Shown here piece by piece: positions 1-9,224 of a stretch of DNA of 33,579 nt. Every line of letters begins with the position of its first letter. Within the stretch, counting starts at the first letter, position 1. The notes below the pieces were generated by a model, which saw only the letters and a list, made by a program, of their open reading frames with translations, did not search any database and was not told the origin of the DNA. The position numbers and the translations under genes are program-made. The stretch covers positions 1-33,579 of the forward strand of contig JAOTYW010000005.1 in assembly GCA_029861705.1 (NCBI GenBank), written 5' to 3'. This DNA is from Flavobacteriaceae bacterium (lineage in GTDB: Bacteria; Bacteroidota; Bacteroidia; Flavobacteriales; Flavobacteriaceae).

Positions 1-1
1 A

Positions 2-1246
2 TTGGATTATGAAAGCATGATCCGCCAACCGGGAGACGCTAGACCCGAGAAGTTCTCATACGCGGATACGCGTCCTCTTATAGAACAACGGGATTGCCAT
101 ATGACACACACCAGTGTCGCTGTACATGAGCTTTTAAGAGAAGGATTTAGTAGATCTCCAATGTTTAACGGCAGAATAAAAAGCATTGGCCCTAGATATT
201 GCCCGTCGATTGAAGATAAAATTCACCGATTTGCAGATAAAGACAGCCATCAGATTTATGTTGAACCTGAAGGATTGAATACGGTTGAGGTTTATGTCAA
301 TGGATTTTCTACTTCCTTGCCTGAAGATATCCAGTACAAAGCACTGCGCTCGGTCAAGGGATTTGAAAAAGTAAAATTTTTTAGGCCCGGATACGCTATC
401 GAATATGATTACTTCCCTCCTACTCAATTAAAACACACCCTCGAAACAAAGATTATTGAGGGACTTTATTTCGCGGGTCAGATTAATGGTACTACTGGCT
501 ATGAAGAAGCTGCCTCTCAAGGACTAATGGCCGGGATAAATGCAAATTTAAAACTACACGAAAAAGAGCCCTTTGTTTTAAGAAGGGATCAGGCATATAT
601 TGGTGTCTTGATAGACGACTTAATAACTAAAGGAACCGAAGAACCTTACCGCATGTTTACTTCCAGAGCGGAGTACAGAACGCTGTTGCGACAAGATAAT
701 GCGGATTTGCGACTTACACCTTTAGGGCACGCCTTAGGATTAGCCTCAGATGAGCGAATGAAAGGAGTAGAGGCCAAAGCTTCAAAATCCAATGATTTTA
801 TAGCCTTCTTCTCAAAGACGAGTTTTGAACCGAAAGAGGTAAATGCAATTTTGGAACGTTTGGATTCAGCGCCCGTAAAACAGGCAGATAAGATGGTCAA
901 GGTCTTTTCGAGACCGAAAGTCACCATGGCACATATGATGGAGTTGCCCAAAGTAAAGGCCTATGTAGAGGAAAAAGAGCTGGACAGGGAGATTATGGAA
1001 CAGGCGGAAATCCAGGTAAAATATGCCGGATACATAGAGAAGGAAAAAAATAATGCTGATAAGTTGCAGCGACTAGAGGGGATTAAGATACCTGAGAGCT
1101 TTGATTATAGTAAACTTAGCTCCCTTTCAACTGAAGCGCGTCAAAAACTCCATTCAATTAGGCCCGCCACTATTTCTCAGGCTTCACGAATAAGTGGTGT
1201 TTCGCCTAGCGATATTAGTGTTTTACTTGTCTACCTGGGAAGATAG
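2..1246 (+). CDS. mnmG: tRNA uridine-5-carboxymethylaminomethyl modification enzyme MnmG/GidA, C-terminal part (5' truncated by window)
   Basis: ORF open at the window edge; contains RPGYAIEYDYFPPTQLKHTLETK, GLYFAGQINGTTGYEEAASQGLMAGINA and FTSRAEYRTLLRQDNADLRLT, typical of MnmG. Confidence 0.97.
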   Translation: MDYESMIRQPGDARPEKFSYADTRPLIEQRDCHMTHTSVAVHELLREGFSRSPMFNGRIKSIGPRYCPSIEDKIHRFADKDSHQIYVEPEGLNTVEVYVNGFSTSLPEDIQYKALRSVKGFEKVKFFRPGYAIEYDYFPPTQLKHTLETKIIEGLYFAGQINGTTGYEEAASQGLMAGINANLKLHEKEPFVLRRDQAYIGVLIDDLITKGTEEPYRMFTSRAEYRTLLRQDNADLRLTPLGHALGLASDERMKGVEAKASKSNDFIAFFSKTSFEPKEVNAILERLDSAPVKQADKMVKVFSRPKVTMAHMMELPKVKAYVEEKELDREIMEQAEIQVKYAGYIEKEKNNADKLQRLEGIKIPESFDYSKLSSLSTEARQKLHSIRPATISQASRISGVSPSDISVLLVYLGR

Positions 1247-1254
1247 CTTCTTAG

Positions 1255-1270
1255 TGTTCCACGTGGAACA
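1255..1270. promoter_or_regulatory. candidate parS (ParB/Spo0J binding) site
   Basis: Perfect 16-bp palindrome TGTTCCACGTGGAACA, 8 bp after the mnmG stop codon; close to the general parS consensus TGTTTCACGTGAAACA. Confidence 0.8.
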
Positions 1271-1343
1271 TTAATGATTTAATCAGCTATTTATACAACC
1301 GTTCGCCGAATCTTCTTGTGTTAAGAGTGAAAATGGACTAATT

Positions 1344-2204
1344 TTGACGCATCTTAGTCAATTACCACTAACTACCGTGCAAACTTTTTTAGAAACTAAA
1401 GACTATGCCGTCAGCGGCGAGGAATTCCGATTGCTATATGATCGGGAACTCGATATGCTAATTACAGATCCTCAGCCCCGGGAGATAGAGAAATACTATC
1501 AGAGCAATTCATATATCTCTCACACAGATTCATTCCAATCATTCGCGGATAAGCTGTATCATTTAGTAAAGAAATACATGCTTTGGAAGAAAATTCGAGT
1601 TATCGAACACTTTATTGGAGGCACTGGGAGTGTTTTGGATATAGGCGCCGGTACAGGGGATTTTCTCAGAATGGCTCGTAAACGAGGTTGGGAGATAAAT
1701 GGCGTTGAGCCAAATCACATGGCCAGAGGTTTGGCTTCAGAAAAACAAGTGATATTAATGCCAAAGATGAAGGATGTACAGGATGGATCTTATGATGCCA
1801 TTACTTTGTGGCATACACTCGAACATATACCCGATATCGATCGGCAAATAAAAGCCATGTTGGATTGCCTTAAAGAAAATGGGATCATTATTGTTGCTGT
1901 TCCAAATTTCAAATCCAAGGACGCGAAATATTATAAGGAGTTTTGGGCTGCCTATGATGTACCGCGTCATTTGTGGCATTTTTCACAGCTAGCAATTGAG
2001 CGTTTATTTGAAAAGCATAATGTGGAGTTGGTAAAAAAATCTCCTCTGCTCTTTGATGCCTATTACATTTCACTTCTCAGTGAAAAATACAAACATGGTA
2101 AGTCGAAATTTGCGCGGGCATTTTGGATGGGAATGCGATCTAATATGAGTGCATTGCAATCCAAGGAATATTCTTCTATCCTTTATATCTTAAAAAGGAA
2201 ATAA
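1344..2204 (+). CDS. class I SAM-dependent methyltransferase (TTG start as tracked)
   Basis: GSVLDIGAGTGDFLRMARKRGWEINGVEPN (motif I) and YDAITLWHTLEHIPDI; C-x-x-C-less short N-terminus. Confidence 0.85.
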   Translation: MTHLSQLPLTTVQTFLETKDYAVSGEEFRLLYDRELDMLITDPQPREIEKYYQSNSYISHTDSFQSFADKLYHLVKKYMLWKKIRVIEHFIGGTGSVLDIGAGTGDFLRMARKRGWEINGVEPNHMARGLASEKQVILMPKMKDVQDGSYDAITLWHTLEHIPDIDRQIKAMLDCLKENGIIIVAVPNFKSKDAKYYKEFWAAYDVPRHLWHFSQLAIERLFEKHNVELVKKSPLLFDAYYISLLSEKYKHGKSKFARAFWMGMRSNMSALQSKEYSSILYILKRK

Positions 2205-2434
2205 ATCGCATTTTAAGCACCTCTAAGCGTCTTTTACAGACAAAAGGACTTCAGCCCTGTTTTACATTAATAACCGCAGGAAAGCGACGGAAAATAGACA
2301 ATATAGAATAGATGTATCTTATAGTTTTACAAATAATTATAAATATTAATTATTGTATTTCCAAAACGTTCTCTGTTCGATACAATGTGAAAATCAAACA
2401 GCTTTCTTACATTTGACGCGCTAAAAAAAATCAA

Positions 2435-2941
2435 ATGAAATATTCTATTCTTTTTCTTTTTGCATTCGTACTTATTTCATGCTCCCAACAGAAGATCGGC
2501 TATGTAGATAATGTAACCCTGATGGATGGCTATCAGGAAAAAATAGACATCGAAGAGAAATACAAAATTAAAGTGGAAAACTTAGGCCGGAAGCGCGATA
2601 GTATTTCTCAGGCCTTCCAATTAGAAGCACAGGAATTTCAGAGTAGAGCGGAAAAAATGGCGGCATCTAAGGCGCAAAAGGAATATGACCTTCTTCAACA
2701 ACGCGGCCAATTCATTGGCCAGCAACTTCAACAAGAGGAACAAATTCTTCAGCAACAAGGTCAGCAGGAAATGGACAGTGTTGTACAAAAAGTAAAAGAA
2801 GAGATCAAAGCATTTGGGAAAGTAAACAAGTATACCTTCATTCTCGGAGGGGGAGAAGGAGGCAGCGTTCTCTACGGCCAGGAAGCCGATGATCTTACCG
2901 AAGAACTACTAAAGATCTTAAACGACAAATATAAGCAGTAA
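2435..2941 (+). CDS. OmpH/Skp-like periplasmic chaperone, putative lipoprotein
   Basis: Signal peptide with lipobox-like LISC; QQKIGYVDNVTLMDGYQ start and coiled-coil Q/E-rich body, C-terminal YTFILGGGEGGSVLYG. Confidence 0.8.
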   Translation: MKYSILFLFAFVLISCSQQKIGYVDNVTLMDGYQEKIDIEEKYKIKVENLGRKRDSISQAFQLEAQEFQSRAEKMAASKAQKEYDLLQQRGQFIGQQLQQEEQILQQQGQQEMDSVVQKVKEEIKAFGKVNKYTFILGGGEGGSVLYGQEADDLTEELLKILNDKYKQ

Positions 2942-2957
2942 AGCCTTGGTATACAGA

Positions 2958-2975
2958 TTGTTACACTTGTAACAA
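2958..2975. repeat. inverted repeat at a convergent gene junction
   Basis: TTGTTACA-CT-TGTAACAA, perfect 8-bp arms with 2-bp spacer, overlapping the stop region of the minus-strand ORF. Confidence 0.6.
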
Positions 2976-3359
2976 ATACACAAGAAGTACGGCAGGAATA
3001 AAATATATTACGATAGTTTTGGCACCTTCATAGTCTTTAGCAATACGCTGCCCTAAAAGCAGGAATAAAAGGCTGGTACAGGCCAGGATACCTCCAACAT
3101 AGGCAAGCGTTGTTTCGCCTCCATTCAAAATTTGTAGAATACCTGAAAAACAAACAATTCCAGTGACCAATTCCAGAATAGTGATTACTCCGAGTAAGGC
3201 TGGAACCATATTGCGAAAAGGGGATTTTGAAAAATGATCTTTCAAAAAGCCAAAATTACCTTTCCAGTCGAATATTTTATCGAGAGCACTTTGTAAAAAA
3301 GTGATAAGTAAAAAAAGCAAGAGTAGAATTTCTGCACTATGCGAAAAAAGAGATTCCAT
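2961..3359 (-). CDS. DoxX-like integral membrane protein
   Basis: 132 aa, four hydrophobic segments, pattern similar to Bacteroidota DoxX-like proteins. Confidence 0.6.
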   Translation of the reverse strand: MESLFSHSAEILLLLFLLITFLQSALDKIFDWKGNFGFLKDHFSKSPFRNMVPALLGVITILELVTGIVCFSGILQILNGGETTLAYVGGILACTSLLFLLLGQRIAKDYEGAKTIVIYFIPAVLLVYLLQV

Positions 3360-3379
3360 AGTCTTAAATTTTAGTGCTG

Positions 3380-4531
3380 CTAAGCAGCTTTTTTATGTAA
3401 AAGTCGGGTTAATTGTATAGAGAGATCCGTCCAGATAATCTTGGAATTGCCATTCCTTTCAATATGGTAATGCGCCTCTTCAAAGGCAGTTACTATATCC
3501 TGTAGGTTTTGTTCATGAATAAAAGGCGCAAAATTAGCTAGTTGAAAACCATCTATATGGATTTGCATATACGCTAATTCATCAACTCCATAATGAACCA
3601 ACATGGCTTGACGAATTAGCGCCAGACAATACGTGACAAATTTTTTCTGAGTTTCCCTTCCCGTTCTGGCCACCTCTTCACTCCATAAAATGAGCTCATG
3701 AACCGCACCCTTATTTTTCTTGGCTTTAAAAGCACTTCTCACCCATTGTACGAACCACCTTTCAAACACCAGATCTTCAGAATCTTTATTCATCAGATCT
3801 ATGGCTTTATTAAAATTACCGTTTGCTTCGTGAGCCACCTGCATGGCTTCCTCGTGCGATAAGCCATGTTCACTTAACGCTTGTGCGATTACTGCTTCCG
3901 ACAGAGGCGGAAAATGAATTACCTGACAGCGGGAATAAATGGTTTCCATGATCTTTTCTTCATCTTCAACCAGAAGAAGCATTATCGTTTTTTCCGGCGG
4001 CTCTTCGATGAGCTTGAGTAGTTTGTTTGCAGCGGAAGAATTCATCATCTCAGCCATCCAAATGATCATCACCTTATAGCCGCCTTCATATGCTTTTAGC
4101 GATAATTTTTTACTGATATCTAATGCTTCATCAACCCCAATTTGCCCTTGTTTTTTTTCCACACCGATAAGTCGATACCAATCAAACAGATTGCCATAAG
4201 GTTGTTCTTTGAGAAAATTCCGCCACTCCTCAATGTAATGATCGCTCACAGGATGGCTCTTGACCTTGTCAGAAGTTGCAACTGGAAACACAAAATGAAG
4301 GTCTGGATGCGAAAAAGAAGCACATTTAATATTGCAGGCTTCATCCCCATTGTTGTTTTCACCCTGGGAATTTTGGCAGAGTAAATAGCGCGCATATGCC
4401 AAGGCAGTTCCAAGTGTTCCGCTTCCTTCCCTACCTATGAACAATTGCGCATGCGGAATCCGCCCCGCATCGGCACTGGAAGTAAGGTGATGCTTAATAT
4501 GGGTAAGGCCTAATATGTCCTGAAACAGCAT
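3380..4531 (-). CDS. holB: DNA polymerase III subunit delta'
   Basis: [95 protein letters not shown]. Confidence 0.92.
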   Translation of the reverse strand: MLFQDILGLTHIKHHLTSSADAGRIPHAQLFIGREGSGTLGTALAYARYLLCQNSQGENNNGDEACNIKCASFSHPDLHFVFPVATSDKVKSHPVSDHYIEEWRNFLKEQPYGNLFDWYRLIGVEKKQGQIGVDEALDISKKLSLKAYEGGYKVMIIWMAEMMNSSAANKLLKLIEEPPEKTIMLLLVEDEEKIMETIYSRCQVIHFPPLSEAVIAQALSEHGLSHEEAMQVAHEANGNFNKAIDLMNKDSEDLVFERWFVQWVRSAFKAKKNKGAVHELILWSEEVARTGRETQKKFVTYCLALIRQAMLVHYGVDELAYMQIHIDGFQLANFAPFIHEQNLQDIVTAFEEAHYHIERNGNSKIIWTDLSIQLTRLLHKKAA

Positions 4532-4635
4532 GCATCAAATATAGAACATTGATGAATATCTTCTGGAAATATTGCACCGCTGTTTTTGTGACGAATGTTG
4601 AATTCATACATTTGCCGAGCTACAAAAATTACAGC

Positions 4636-5826
4636 ATGATCACAATAGACGATTTTAATTTTGAGAATAAGCGCGCGCTTATTCGCGTCGACTTCAATGT
4701 TCCTCTAAATGATGAGGGCGAGGTAACAGACGCTACGCGTATAGAAGCAGCGAAACCTTCCATTATAAAGGTGCTTGAAGATGGCGGGAGTGTGGTTCTA
4801 ATGAGTCATCTTGGCAGGCCTAAAGGCTCCCTAAATCCAAAATTGTCTTTATCTCATATTGTAGATACAGCATCGGAAACAATTGGTGTAAATGTGAAGT
4901 TTGTTGCGGATTGCATCGGGGATAATGTGCGCCAAGCTGTTGCGTCACTTGAATCCGGGGAGATCCTTCTTCTCGAAAATTTGCGCTTCTACGCTGAGGA
5001 AGAGTTAGGCGATGAGAAATTTGCAGAACAACTATCTGAATGGGGCGATATCTATGTAAATGATGCCTTTGGGACTGCACACCGGGCACATGCATCTACT
5101 ACTAAAATTGCAGCTTATTTTTCTGGCCGCAAATGCTTTGGCTCTTTATTAGCAAATGAGATCATAGCCATTGACAAGGTCCTTTCTTCTGGAGAAAAAC
5201 CTGTCACTGCCATTTTAGGTGGGGCAAAAGTCTCTTCGAAGATCACGATTATTGAGAACATCCTTGATGCCGTAGATCATTTGATCATTGGAGGCGGTAT
5301 GACCTATACCTTCATAAAGGCACAAGGAGGAGAAATAGGCGATTCCATATGCGAGCTTGATAAATTGGAGTTGGCGATCAACCTATTGGAAAAAGCAAAA
5401 GCGAAGGGCGTTACAGTGCATCTTCCTGTTGATGTACTCGCAGCAAGCGAATTTAGTAATGATGCCGATGTACAGATATCAGCCGTTGATCAAATACCTT
5501 CTGGTTGGCAGGGGTTAGATGCCGGCCCAAGAACCCTGGAACACTTTAAATCTGTTATTCTTGCTTCTAAAACAATCTTGTGGAACGGGCCAATTGGCGT
5601 ATTTGAAATGCCAAATTTTGCCAAGGGTACCATTGCGATGGGCACCTATGTTGAAAAAGCCACCAAACAGGGTGCCTTTTCCCTGGTAGGAGGGGGCGAT
5701 TCGGTCGCTGCTGTAAAGCAGTTTGGCTTTGCCGATAAGGTAAGCTATGTATCAACCGGAGGAGGTGCTATGCTGGAAAGCTTAGAAGGAAAAACCCTAC
5801 CGGGAATTGCGGCCATTCTTAATTGA
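4636..5826 (+). CDS. pgk: phosphoglycerate kinase (start trimmed to ATG 4636; track start is 4549)
   Basis: [79 protein letters not shown]. Confidence 0.97.
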   Translation: MITIDDFNFENKRALIRVDFNVPLNDEGEVTDATRIEAAKPSIIKVLEDGGSVVLMSHLGRPKGSLNPKLSLSHIVDTASETIGVNVKFVADCIGDNVRQAVASLESGEILLLENLRFYAEEELGDEKFAEQLSEWGDIYVNDAFGTAHRAHASTTKIAAYFSGRKCFGSLLANEIIAIDKVLSSGEKPVTAILGGAKVSSKITIIENILDAVDHLIIGGGMTYTFIKAQGGEIGDSICELDKLELAINLLEKAKAKGVTVHLPVDVLAASEFSNDADVQISAVDQIPSGWQGLDAGPRTLEHFKSVILASKTILWNGPIGVFEMPNFAKGTIAMGTYVEKATKQGAFSLVGGGDSVAAVKQFGFADKVSYVSTGGGAMLESLEGKTLPGIAAILN

Positions 5827-5926
5827 TCCTGTTTTAACGATTATTTAGCCCCTTTTGCAAAAAGAATTTTATAGATTACTAAAAAATTCGCACTTTAGTT
5901 AGCCCCACTACGTAAATTTCAGTTTT

Positions 5927-7477
5927 ATGTATTTAAAAAACAGCACATTAGCACTGCTGTCAGCGCTTCTGTATATATCTGTCGCCTCCGGCCAGGAAGG
6001 GGCTGCTGTACAAATAGAAACTTCGTTGACAGAGGTAGGAATTACGGAGACCAAAGAGAAAGAAGATGTATTTCAAGACTTGCCCCTGGCTTCTAAATGG
6101 GACAGTTTATGGTTAGTTGAAGTGGCTTCAAGGCAGGATATGTTCAGGGAAATGCATGATGCCGTTATAACTTCTTCAGATACGGAGGAGGAATTTATGC
6201 AAATAGATACGGAGGTGTTAAAAGCAAGATTGGCCGCCCTGGATTCGAAAACCCCATTTAACATTTCCTATAACCCTTCTCTGGAAAGCGTAATCAACTC
6301 CTTTTTAAAAAATAAAAAACAGCTCATCGAACGGATGCTAACTGTGAGCGAGTTCTATTTTCCCCTCTTCGAACAAGAATTAGACGCACACGACCTGCCC
6401 CTGGAAATTAAATACCTTGCCATTGTAGAATCTGCTTTAAATCCACGTGCCCGTTCGCGTGTCGGTGCGAAAGGACTTTGGCAATTTATGTATGGGACGG
6501 GTAAAATGTATGATCTGGATGTCTCAAGCTATGTCGATGAACGAAATGACCCTGTTGCTTCTACTAAGGCAGCATGTCTTTATCTAAAAAAACTACATGA
6601 AATTTTTGGCGACTGGGATTTAGCACTGGCTGCGTATAACTCCGGGCCGGGAAATGTGAATAAAGCCATACGCCGTTCAGGAGGATATGAAAATTACTGG
6701 AATATCCGCAGAAATTTACCCAGGGAAACAGCTGGTTATCTCCCGGCATTTCTTGCAACAATGTATCTGTTTGAATATGCGGATGAACATGGAATAGTAA
6801 AAAAAGATGCTGGTCGTTTTTACCAGGAAACAGATACGGTATTGGTAAAAAACATGATCACCTTTGATCAGATCACCAACTTTGTTCCCGTCACCATGGA
6901 CGATCTTAAGCTATTGAACCCATCCTATAAATTAAATATTATTCCCAGGGTAGAGGGGAAGAAGTATTATCTGCGCTTACCGGTTTCAGCCTTGGGCACT
7001 TTTGTGGCCAATGAGAAGGCAATATATGATCTCGCTAAGGAGCAACTTGCCAATAATGAAACACCATTACCTGAAATGGTTAAGGCCCAACAGAAAATCA
7101 GATATCGGGTTCGGAGCGGCGACTATCTTGGTAAGATCGCAGAGCGTTATCGGGTAGGTGTAAGCGACATCAAGCGTTGGAACGGATTGAGGAGCAATAT
7201 GCTGAGAGTAGGCCAAAGACTCACAATATACCCCAGGAATTCCGTGGCCTATGCGACGCCTAAAAAATCGAAACCTTCAACACAAAACACCCAGACGACT
7301 AGTGGATCCAAGGTCCATACGGTTCGAAAAGGGGATTCACTATGGACAATAGCCAGAAAATATCCGGGAGTGACTATCGAAAAATTAAAAATTTGGAACG
7401 GTATTAGTGGTACACGATTAATGCCAGGCACAAAACTAAAACTATGCGATTGCTCCATTTCAGCTTCAGGCCAATGA
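5927..7477 (+). CDS. membrane-bound lytic murein transglycosylase D-like protein with two C-terminal LysM repeats
   Basis: SLT motif AIVESALNPRARSRVGAKGLWQFM, LALAAYNSGPGNVNKAI; LysM-like IRYRVRSGDYLGKIAERYRVGVSDIKRWNGL and HTVRKGDSLWTIARKYPGVTIEKLKIWNGI. Confidence 0.95.
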   Translation: MYLKNSTLALLSALLYISVASGQEGAAVQIETSLTEVGITETKEKEDVFQDLPLASKWDSLWLVEVASRQDMFREMHDAVITSSDTEEEFMQIDTEVLKARLAALDSKTPFNISYNPSLESVINSFLKNKKQLIERMLTVSEFYFPLFEQELDAHDLPLEIKYLAIVESALNPRARSRVGAKGLWQFMYGTGKMYDLDVSSYVDERNDPVASTKAACLYLKKLHEIFGDWDLALAAYNSGPGNVNKAIRRSGGYENYWNIRRNLPRETAGYLPAFLATMYLFEYADEHGIVKKDAGRFYQETDTVLVKNMITFDQITNFVPVTMDDLKLLNPSYKLNIIPRVEGKKYYLRLPVSALGTFVANEKAIYDLAKEQLANNETPLPEMVKAQQKIRYRVRSGDYLGKIAERYRVGVSDIKRWNGLRSNMLRVGQRLTIYPRNSVAYATPKKSKPSTQNTQTTSGSKVHTVRKGDSLWTIARKYPGVTIEKLKIWNGISGTRLMPGTKLKLCDCSISASGQ

Positions 7478-8454
7478 AACGCTCACTGATTTTTTCCATT
7501 TGTCTTTTTCTCGCCTTTTCTTGTTTAGACAAGAAGAAAGTTAATTATAAACCCGCATCCATTGGGGCCATCAATACCCTGGCAGTCATCATGGAAACAC
7601 GCCTATGGGAAGGCACAGTAGGAGATAAGATCCGCGAAAAGTTTGCTGCCCCAAGCCTGGGTCTGACCTGGGAAGAACCTATCTTTTCTATAGATCATAT
7701 GCCCAAAAGTGTTTTCACAGGGCAAACGAGGCACCGCAGATCGGTATTATATGTTAGCCTGGACAGTCTTGATATTGCCCAGATCCAGACAGATACCTAT
7801 GCTACGCCTCAGCGCATTGGCGTAATAAAAGGGGAAACAGAAGAACAGCTAATTGCTAATATTGAAGCTGGAGCAGACAGACTCATTGCTTCTTACAAGA
7901 AACTTGAATTGGAAGAGACCCAAAAGAGATTTTTACGGTCCTTAAATAAAGAAAAAGCCCTTGAAGAGGAATTTGGCATCCGTTTACGCATACCATCCAT
8001 ATACACGGTCGGAAAACAAGAATCCAATTTTATTTGGATCGACAGGCAAATACCCAGGGGCACCATGAATATTCTGGCCTATACCATACCTGGAGGAAGC
8101 TTGAGTAATGATTCTACCTTAGTAAGCGATATTGTGAAAATGCGCGATTCTATAGGTATGAAATACATTCCCGGCCCTGATATCCCTAATAAGACAACTT
8201 ACATGATTACCGAAAAGGCCTTTGCACCCTATGTCTTTATTACGGCCCTGAAAGATAAAAAAGCTATCGAGGTCAGGGGCATATGGGAAGTGAAGAATTA
8301 TCCCATGGCCGGCCCTTTTCAAACCTATATTATTGATGACCCGGAACGGGATCGCAAATTGGTAATAGAAGGCTTCACTTTTGCACCGGCTACCAACAAA
8401 CGCGACTATATGTTTGAGTTGGAAGCCATCCTTAAGACTGTAGAGTTCCTCTAA
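7474..8454 (+). CDS. DUF4837-like putative lipoprotein (start trimmed to ATG 7474)
   Basis: MKRSLIFSICLFLAFSCLDKKK signal/lipobox; ATGA overlap with the preceding stop; overall pattern resembles Bacteroidota DUF4837 family. Confidence 0.75.
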   Translation: MKRSLIFSICLFLAFSCLDKKKVNYKPASIGAINTLAVIMETRLWEGTVGDKIREKFAAPSLGLTWEEPIFSIDHMPKSVFTGQTRHRRSVLYVSLDSLDIAQIQTDTYATPQRIGVIKGETEEQLIANIEAGADRLIASYKKLELEETQKRFLRSLNKEKALEEEFGIRLRIPSIYTVGKQESNFIWIDRQIPRGTMNILAYTIPGGSLSNDSTLVSDIVKMRDSIGMKYIPGPDIPNKTTYMITEKAFAPYVFITALKDKKAIEVRGIWEVKNYPMAGPFQTYIIDDPERDRKLVIEGFTFAPATNKRDYMFELEAILKTVEFL

Positions 8455-8466
8455 GGAATAAAAAAA

Positions 8467-8486
8467 CCCCTTTCTCCTGAAAGGGG
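8467..8486 (-). terminator. Rho-independent terminator, probably bidirectional
   Basis: CCCCTTTC-TCCT-GAAAGGGG between convergent genes; minus strand continues TTTTTTTATT. Confidence 0.85.
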
Positions 8487-8513
8487 TTATTCTATATTGA
8501 AGGATTTTAGTTT

Positions 8514-8684
8514 TTAGTCAAAAACAAATCCGGTTGCGATTCGATATGAAAAAGCGTACATAACTACTAGTAACATAGCAAAGCAAAACCAGAAAAAGAA
8601 TTTAAAATATTTGGTCAATAGTAAATGCCCAAGGTTTTTAAAAGCTTCAAGATAGATTTCTTTAATGAGTAATAATTTCTGCAT
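8514..8684 (-). CDS. 56-aa small single-TM membrane protein (paralog A; possibly DUF6747-type)
   Basis: Not in ORF track (below length cutoff). Translation MQKLLLIKEIYLEAFKNLGHLLLTKYFKFFFWFCFAMLLVVMYAFSYRIATGFVFD*; 34/56 identical to paralog B by ungapped count. Confidence 0.88.
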   Translation of the reverse strand: MQKLLLIKEIYLEAFKNLGHLLLTKYFKFFFWFCFAMLLVVMYAFSYRIATGFVFD

Positions 8685-8752
8685 GGTAATAAAATTTAGG
8701 ATTTATGACACTCCAAAATTGGGGTAGAATTATAAGAATTAATAATTATTTG

Positions 8753-8782
8753 GTTGAAATGTGATAAATAATAGTTATAAGT
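8753..8782. promoter_or_regulatory. degenerate 21-bp-period GTT direct repeat upstream of small ORF A
   Basis: GTTGAAATG-N12-GTTATAAGT; second GTT exactly 21 bp after the first. Confidence 0.35.
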
Positions 8783-8855
8783 AAAGAGGGAATCTATACA
8801 CCTTATAAATGTGTATTTTAACCTGATGAAGGGATAATCGAAACGGTTATAAACG

Positions 8856-8885
8856 AGAAAAGCGCCCGATAAAAGGCGCTTTTCT
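8856..8885 (-). terminator. hairpin terminator-like structure downstream of small ORF B
   Basis: AGAAAAGCGCC-CGATAAAA-GGCGCTTTTCT, 11-bp perfect stem. Confidence 0.75.
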
Positions 8886-8904
8886 GTCTTGAGGTTGTTT
8901 GGTT

Positions 8905-9075
8905 TTAATCGAATGCAAATCCGGTTGCTACTCTAAATAAGAATGCATACAATACAATGATGAAACTTATAAAGCAGAACCAGGTAAATACTCTAAAGTA
9001 ATTTTTTACAATAGTATGCCCCAGGTTCCTAAAGGCTTCCTGGTAAATTTCTTTGATAAGTAATAAGTAGTTCAT
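8905..9075 (-). CDS. 56-aa small single-TM membrane protein (paralog B; possibly DUF6747-type)
   Basis: Not in ORF track. Translation MNYLLLIKEIYQEAFRNLGHTIVKNYFRVFTWFCFISFIIVLYAFLFRVATGFAFD*; same length as paralog A with shared LLLIKEIY, NLGH, WFCF and ATGF.FD. Confidence 0.9.
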   Translation of the reverse strand: MNYLLLIKEIYQEAFRNLGHTIVKNYFRVFTWFCFISFIIVLYAFLFRVATGFAFD

Positions 9076-9157
9076 GGTCTATGTTCGTTTAATTAATGCT
9101 TTGGGTATTTATATAACTCTTTCCTGAAAGGGTTGCGTATATGCTTTATATGGGTTT

Positions 9158-9187
9158 GTTGTGAAATTTGTTTGCGATGTTGTGAAA
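9158..9187. promoter_or_regulatory. 21-bp-period direct repeat upstream of small ORF B
   Basis: GTTGTGAAA-N12-GTTGTGAAA; perfect 9-bp repeat, starts 21 bp apart. Confidence 0.6.
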
Positions 9188-9224
9188 ATCCTAAATGCTT
9201 CTTTTTCTGGGCATTATGCCCAAA

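Noticed and set aside
134-951. Minus-strand ORFs inside mnmG (134-427, 646-951)
   Set aside because: Overlap a well-conserved gene on the opposite strand; no recognisable domains.
2408-2415. TACATTTG, matching the Bacteroidota -7 element TAnnTTTG upstream of the OmpH-like gene (a similar TATCTTTG lies at 13199-13206)
   Set aside because: No convincing -33 TTG/TTTG at the expected spacing in either case; the short motif alone is too weak to call.
4549-4635. N-terminal 29-aa extension of pgk in the ORF track
   Set aside because: Pgk family starts at the [21 protein letters not shown] equivalent; the upstream residues look like untranslated leader.
9208-9222. TGGGCAT-T-ATGCCCA palindrome after the OmpA-like stop
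   Set aside because: One-base spacer and no minus-strand T-tract, so not a credible terminator; no second copy noticed.
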